64,000 nucleotides of DNA from an uncultured Faecalibaculum sp. GTDB lineage: Bacteria > Bacillota_I > Bacilli_A > Erysipelotrichales > Erysipelotrichaceae. Made by a program: the position numbers and the translations under genes. The first letter of the stretch is position 1, and every line of letters begins with the position of its first letter. The notes under the pieces are model-generated. The model was not told where the DNA came from. It did no database searches and saw only the letters and a program-made list of their open reading frames with translations. The stretch is taken from contig NZ_CAJUPA010000004.1 of assembly GCF_910588395.1 (NCBI RefSeq), positions 19,512 through 83,511 of the forward strand, written 5' to 3'. Shown here piece after piece: positions 60,213 to 64,000 of the stretch.

Positions 60213-60271
60213 CTTTCCAGACTGAAGGAGAGAGATTCCATCAGCCTGAAAAAGATTTAGGAGTAAACTGA

Positions 60272-61918
60272 TCAGTCTTTGCGAGTCCGCTTGTTGGTTA
60301 CATAGACAACAGCCGCACCGGCTACCATGAGAGCACCTGCACCGTAGATCAGGGTTGTACCCATACCACCGGTTTCGGGAAGAGTAGCCCGGTTAGAGTT
60401 CTTAATTGTAGCTGTAACAGCACCAGTACTTGTATCACCATTTACAGCTGTTCCCTTATCTACCGAAACATTCAGAGCAGTCAATGCTGTACTGGGGCTT
60501 GTTCCATCCCATTGATTATCGTTCTTCGTAGTGGATGTAATAGTAATCTCAAAGGGATTTTCTGGAAGTACATATCCATCAACAGTTTTAGTTTCTTTCA
60601 GATAATACGTGCCAGCATCAAGTCCTGCAATTGCGAATGTACCATTGGTACCAGTTTTCAAGACTTTTGTTCCTTCATCTTCAGAAATTGATTCACCAGA
60701 ATCAGCCCATTTTACGAATTTGCCATCTTTGACAACCGCTACTCTGTGGTTATCCTTATCGCTTGTATCCCATAATTCAAACTCAACGTCTGACAGTTTG
60801 ATCTGGTCATTAGCGTTATCTACCTTATTTACATCCAGTTCATAGGTAAATACGATTACAGTATCCTCTGGAGTTTCTTTGGTGGAATTGGAGTCGCTTG
60901 GGTTATTGGAGTATTCAAGTTTTACTGTGTTGGGGTTTCCTTCCAAGCCAATAACTGCATTGCTGTTCAGAGAAGCATTGAAATTTACCCGAATATCTGC
61001 ACCTGCGGTAGCTGAAGAGATTGCTTTCAGGTCTGTAATTGTAATACTGAATGACTGAGTTTCATCATCATTCGTCGTAACAGCCGAAACAGTATAGCTA
61101 TTTGCATCGAGTGTTGTTCCTCCAATTACCACAGCAATACTAGTGGTATCTAAAGTCAAACCTTTGCTCATTGTATCCTTGAATACATATTTATAGGTCT
61201 CATATTGGCTGATATTAGTTGGAACTTTTGAATAGAAAGAGAAGGGAATTGTCTCACCAATATTGTAGTCTGCTACATCATTGTATTTTTCACCATAGGG
61301 ACTATCATTAGTTACATCGTGATCATCTTCTTTAACTTTCTTCGTAACAGTCGGTTTATCATTTTTCAGTTCAACAACCACTTTGTCTTCAGCACCGCCT
61401 ACCACTTCAAGTAAAGCGGGGTTGACAACATCCGGGTTTTTTTCTGTCGTATCAACAATTACATAATAGCCCTGTTTCAACTGTGTTCCATTCGCAGGAA
61501 TAGTAATTCCATTTCCCATTACGTTATCGGCTGCAAGTCGAGCAAAAGTAATAGCTACATCGCTTGATCCATTATAGTTTTTCAACACCTGGGCAACATC
61601 TGTCGCTGTTGTACAGTCTTTAAAAATGTTTTCCCCATCTGTTTCAAATGCTTGATTTGCCTTGATTGCGGTTAAGAAAGCTGTTGAGTTAATACCTTCT
61701 CCCCAGTTAATATCTGTAACTGTATTATCTGTTGATACAGTTCCACTGAAGACCTGATAGGCAGTAAACGTATGGTCTTTGAGAAGCTGTCCATCACCAG
61801 AAGCCTCAATCGAGACATTTGCCGCAGCAATCGGCATTGCATTGATCAGGGAAGCCACAGGAGTCATTGCCATAGAGAGTGCCATTGCACCAGCAGCGAT
61901 CAATTTGTTTGTTTTCAT
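60272..61918 (-). CDS. LPxTG major pilin (SpaA/backbone type)
   Basis: 548 residues; AAAGGAAACATT precedes ATG 61918. Signal peptide ending near AAANVS. Order: N-terminal pilin domain (TFTAYQVFSG), a linker TVTKKVKEDDHDVTNDSPYG that opens the D2 isopeptide domain, D2 (YETYKYVFKDTMSKGLTLDT), then a SpaA/CnaB domain (VEFELWDTSDKDNHRVAVVK with the KETKTVDGYVLPENPF ending). The sorting signal LPETGGMGTTLIYGAGAL and KRTRKD close it. The lysine used for polymerisation is probably in the KKVKE stretch. Forms the pilus shaft. AT-rich. Confidence 0.9.
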   Translation of the reverse strand: MKTNKLIAAGAMALSMAMTPVASLINAMPIAAANVSIEASGDGQLLKDHTFTAYQVFSGTVSTDNTVTDINWGEGINSTAFLTAIKANQAFETDGENIFKDCTTATDVAQVLKNYNGSSDVAITFARLAADNVMGNGITIPANGTQLKQGYYVIVDTTEKNPDVVNPALLEVVGGAEDKVVVELKNDKPTVTKKVKEDDHDVTNDSPYGEKYNDVADYNIGETIPFSFYSKVPTNISQYETYKYVFKDTMSKGLTLDTTSIAVVIGGTTLDANSYTVSAVTTNDDETQSFSITITDLKAISSATAGADIRVNFNASLNSNAVIGLEGNPNTVKLEYSNNPSDSNSTKETPEDTVIVFTYELDVNKVDNANDQIKLSDVEFELWDTSDKDNHRVAVVKDGKFVKWADSGESISEDEGTKVLKTGTNGTFAIAGLDAGTYYLKETKTVDGYVLPENPFEITITSTTKNDNQWDGTSPSTALTALNVSVDKGTAVNGDTSTGAVTATIKNSNRATLPETGGMGTTLIYGAGALMVAGAAVVYVTNKRTRKD

Positions 61919-61977
61919 AATGTTTCCTTTCTAAAATTCTGTTTTTGAATGATTCAATTGTTTGGAGGGTTGGGAGG

Positions 61978-63981
61978 TTAGTGAGCTTCACCTCCCTTTC
62001 TGTTCCGTCTCCGTTTATATCTGTACAGTCCAGTTCCGGTTAGGAGGAGGATCGTTCCGGTGGCTGTATAGATCTTTGTTCCAGCGCTTCCTGTTTCGGG
62101 AAGTTCGTACAGTATTGCTTTGTTTGTTACATCAACTGCATAGTAAGCACTCGCATTTTCATTGTTGTCGAATGAAATCTCAATGATTGGATTTTCAGGA
62201 ATTTCGTAGCCATCAGGAGCTTTCACTTCTTTTAGCCAATATTTGCTTTCAGGCAAATCCGAAATTTCAATCAAGCCGTCAGGATTTGTTTTATATGTAT
62301 CAACGAATTCTGTACAATATTCGTCCTTATACAGTTCAAATACTGCATTGGATAATTTGACCGACTTATCATCATTGAATTTAGTGATTACCAGCCTATT
62401 GGAAATCTTCGTATTCGTAATTGTGAATTCTATGTTTCCTGGTGTACTGATTTCAACAGTTTTCTTCACCCAGATTTTCCCTCTAGTATAAAGTTTGGCT
62501 TTATCAGCATTTGACCCCTGCTTGAAGCTGGTTCCAAATGAACCGTTACTAAACGTCACATTATCTGGATTAGTTTCACCATTCCACCTATATAGTTTTG
62601 TATCTCCATTCTGAATATCGAAGCCCAACATATCATTGTAGTTTGAACTCAGATATTGAAGCCCTTGATTACCATTAAGTGCTACCAGATAGCCGCTTCC
62701 CGAACTGGATTGCAGGAATCGCCCATGATTTCTCTGGTCCAATCCTACCAAGATTTCTGCATTTCCAATGTTTGTGTAGTTCTGAATATTCTCCCTGTTT
62801 TCCATATAACCGGAAACCGTACCAGTATTTCCAGAATAGATACCATATCCATTTTCTGTTGAACCAGTCTTATTCAAAACTTTGTTACCTGCTTCATATA
62901 CCAGAATATATTCTTTTCCGTATTCCACAGATTCTGCAGGAACCCAAGCATCTTGCTCTACATATTCCTCAACAGGAGTTGTCTGATTCCCCGATTTATC
63001 TTCTTGTATAGAAGTCATATAGCCGGGAGCACTTGAACTTTCTGTTACCCAATATTCGTACTCCCTGCCATTGTTATCAGTAGTCGGCAAATCATTCCAT
63101 GTGTACTCCCATTTATTTCTAAGATCTGGTCCTTGGTTATTCTGTGCATTTAGAATGATAACTCTTACTGTTTCTGGATCTGATCTGTGATTCTCCTTTA
63201 GATCTCTTAGCAGCGTCACTGTAACTGTATGTTCCTTATGACTCTCAGCTCCATCACTCCAGGTCTTTTTTACTGTAATATCTCTTACCGGTACTACCTT
63301 ATTGATAAAAGTGGCTCCTGTACCTGTCAGTGAAATACTCCAGTTATATCTTTTATTAATTTCAAACTCATTTGCGAGATCATCATTGGTCAGTTGTTGT
63401 GTATTTATTTGACTGTTGACACTCTCCCAGGAATCACCAGATTTCTTATAAGTCTGAACAGAATTAATTGTTGTCGTATACTCAATAACTATGATCGTTT
63501 CATTCTGATTTGTTTTGGGATTGAAAAAGGTAATATTAACCGGTTCGCTTTGCTTTGATCTGTAATTCACCGTCAACTTATAAACAGATTCATCAAACAG
63601 AACGCCTTGCTGTTCACTCTTATTCTCGAAAACATAATAATCAAGCGATCCATTTAGTTTATCATCAGGAACTTGGATAGAAACAGCCGCAAATGAGAAT
63701 GCACCACTTTCATCTGACGTGGCTGTCGAAATGACATTTCCTCCTTCCTCTTTATCGGATAATGTAAATCTGTAACCAGCCTTGCTTGCTGCAGTTGTAG
63801 CTCCATTCACATCTTCCAACTTCTTTAAGCCATTCACGGTCAAAGTATCCGAGTTGTAGATTCTCCGAATATTTCCGCCAACCATATATCCATTAACGAG
63901 GATTCCTCCTCCATTCATATCTGATCGGTTATTGGTGATTTTTAACGAATATCCGAATATTGTTGAGGTCGCTGAGCACCT
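61978..63981 (-). CDS. Large LPxTG pilus adhesin/ancillary pilin, 5' end not resolved
   Basis: The frame is open from 63981 down; ATG 63918 has no ribosome site and the sequence before it (LKITNNRSDMNGGGILVNGY) reads as the interior of a larger protein with GGGI-type repeats, so the true start lies upstream or in a shifted frame. Domains: FctA/Spy0128-like pilin domain (YRFTLSDKEEGGNVISTATS), a CnaB domain (VKKTWSDGAESHKEHTVTVT), a central unassigned region with EYVEQDAWVPAESVEYGKEY, a C-terminal SpaA domain (VFELYKDEYCTEF and EVKAPDGYEIPENP), then ELPETGSAGTK, a helix and KRRRNRKGG. Probably the pilus tip subunit. Confidence 0.8.
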   Translation of the reverse strand, partial: RCSATSTIFGYSLKITNNRSDMNGGGILVNGYMVGGNIRRIYNSDTLTVNGLKKLEDVNGATTAASKAGYRFTLSDKEEGGNVISTATSDESGAFSFAAVSIQVPDDKLNGSLDYYVFENKSEQQGVLFDESVYKLTVNYRSKQSEPVNITFFNPKTNQNETIIVIEYTTTINSVQTYKKSGDSWESVNSQINTQQLTNDDLANEFEINKRYNWSISLTGTGATFINKVVPVRDITVKKTWSDGAESHKEHTVTVTLLRDLKENHRSDPETVRVIILNAQNNQGPDLRNKWEYTWNDLPTTDNNGREYEYWVTESSSAPGYMTSIQEDKSGNQTTPVEEYVEQDAWVPAESVEYGKEYILVYEAGNKVLNKTGSTENGYGIYSGNTGTVSGYMENRENIQNYTNIGNAEILVGLDQRNHGRFLQSSSGSGYLVALNGNQGLQYLSSNYNDMLGFDIQNGDTKLYRWNGETNPDNVTFSNGSFGTSFKQGSNADKAKLYTRGKIWVKKTVEISTPGNIEFTITNTKISNRLVITKFNDDKSVKLSNAVFELYKDEYCTEFVDTYKTNPDGLIEISDLPESKYWLKEVKAPDGYEIPENPIIEISFDNNENASAYYAVDVTNKAILYELPETGSAGTKIYTATGTILLLTGTGLYRYKRRRNRKGGEAH

Positions 63982-64000
63982 CTAAAGTTTCTGAATCAAA

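Overview
The window reads as chromosomal DNA of a Firmicute, most likely an Erysipelotrichia-type gut bacterium. This is inference from gene content: gram-positive Shine-Dalgarno sites, galactitol-type PTS with a PRD regulator, LPxTG pilins with a class C sortase, YitT and YccF families, and FeoA/FeoA/FeoB with a Cys-rich partner. No rRNA, IS element, prophage or CRISPR array was seen. Most of the window is moderately GC-rich with dense short operons. The pilus genes at the right end are visibly more AT-rich.

Layout. 1-9914: 5' part of nagA, a YitT protein, an rRNA m5C methyltransferase, an M23 peptidase, an O-antigen-ligase-like protein, tRNA-Leu, a membrane protein, tRNA-Thr, a truncated GH2-like protein, a MarR regulator behind a triplicated leader, and a frameshifted flavin/PNPOx-fold gene. 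10015-18910: a three-gene ABC importer of the TrpXYZ type faces a complete oppABCDF peptide importer. 19081-23030: a damaged surface-protein gene and ppk. 23094-28163: a sugar module (PRD regulator, PTS IIB, IIA, IIC, L-ribulose-5-P 4-epimerase) bracketed by two near-identical direct repeats. 28224-43374: housekeeping and small-metabolite genes, including HAD phosphatase, flavodoxin, RlmD-type methyltransferase, acetyltransferases, htpG, deoC, manA plus a sugar reductase, a Branch-type glycosyltransferase and a very acidic membrane protein.

43443-44340 holds the most unusual locus. Two tandem copies of a structured RNA of about 100 nt lie on the minus strand, each with a promoter and an intrinsic terminator. 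The first is antisense to the 3' end of a short hydrophobic peptide gene. The organisation looks like a type I toxin-antitoxin system, apparently duplicated, with the second peptide copy decayed.

44411-47393 is an iron operon (feoA-feoA-feoB-Cys-rich protein) with feoB broken by one base. 47743-51315 pairs an SNF2 ATPase with an unknown protein. 51686-53014 is infC-rpmI-rplT with a promoter, a leader attenuator and a probable non-AUG start. 53178-57983 is a methionine operon: a stand-alone activation-domain protein, MetH lacking that domain, and a homocysteine methyltransferase/MTHFR fusion. 58606-63981 is a sortase-assembled pilus operon running off the right edge.

Cross-cutting themes: three genes or gene pieces show frameshifts. 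Several recent short tandem duplications sit in coding or translation-initiation regions. At least four genes have a -10 box exactly 6 nt before ATG and no Shine-Dalgarno, which suggests leaderless mRNAs.
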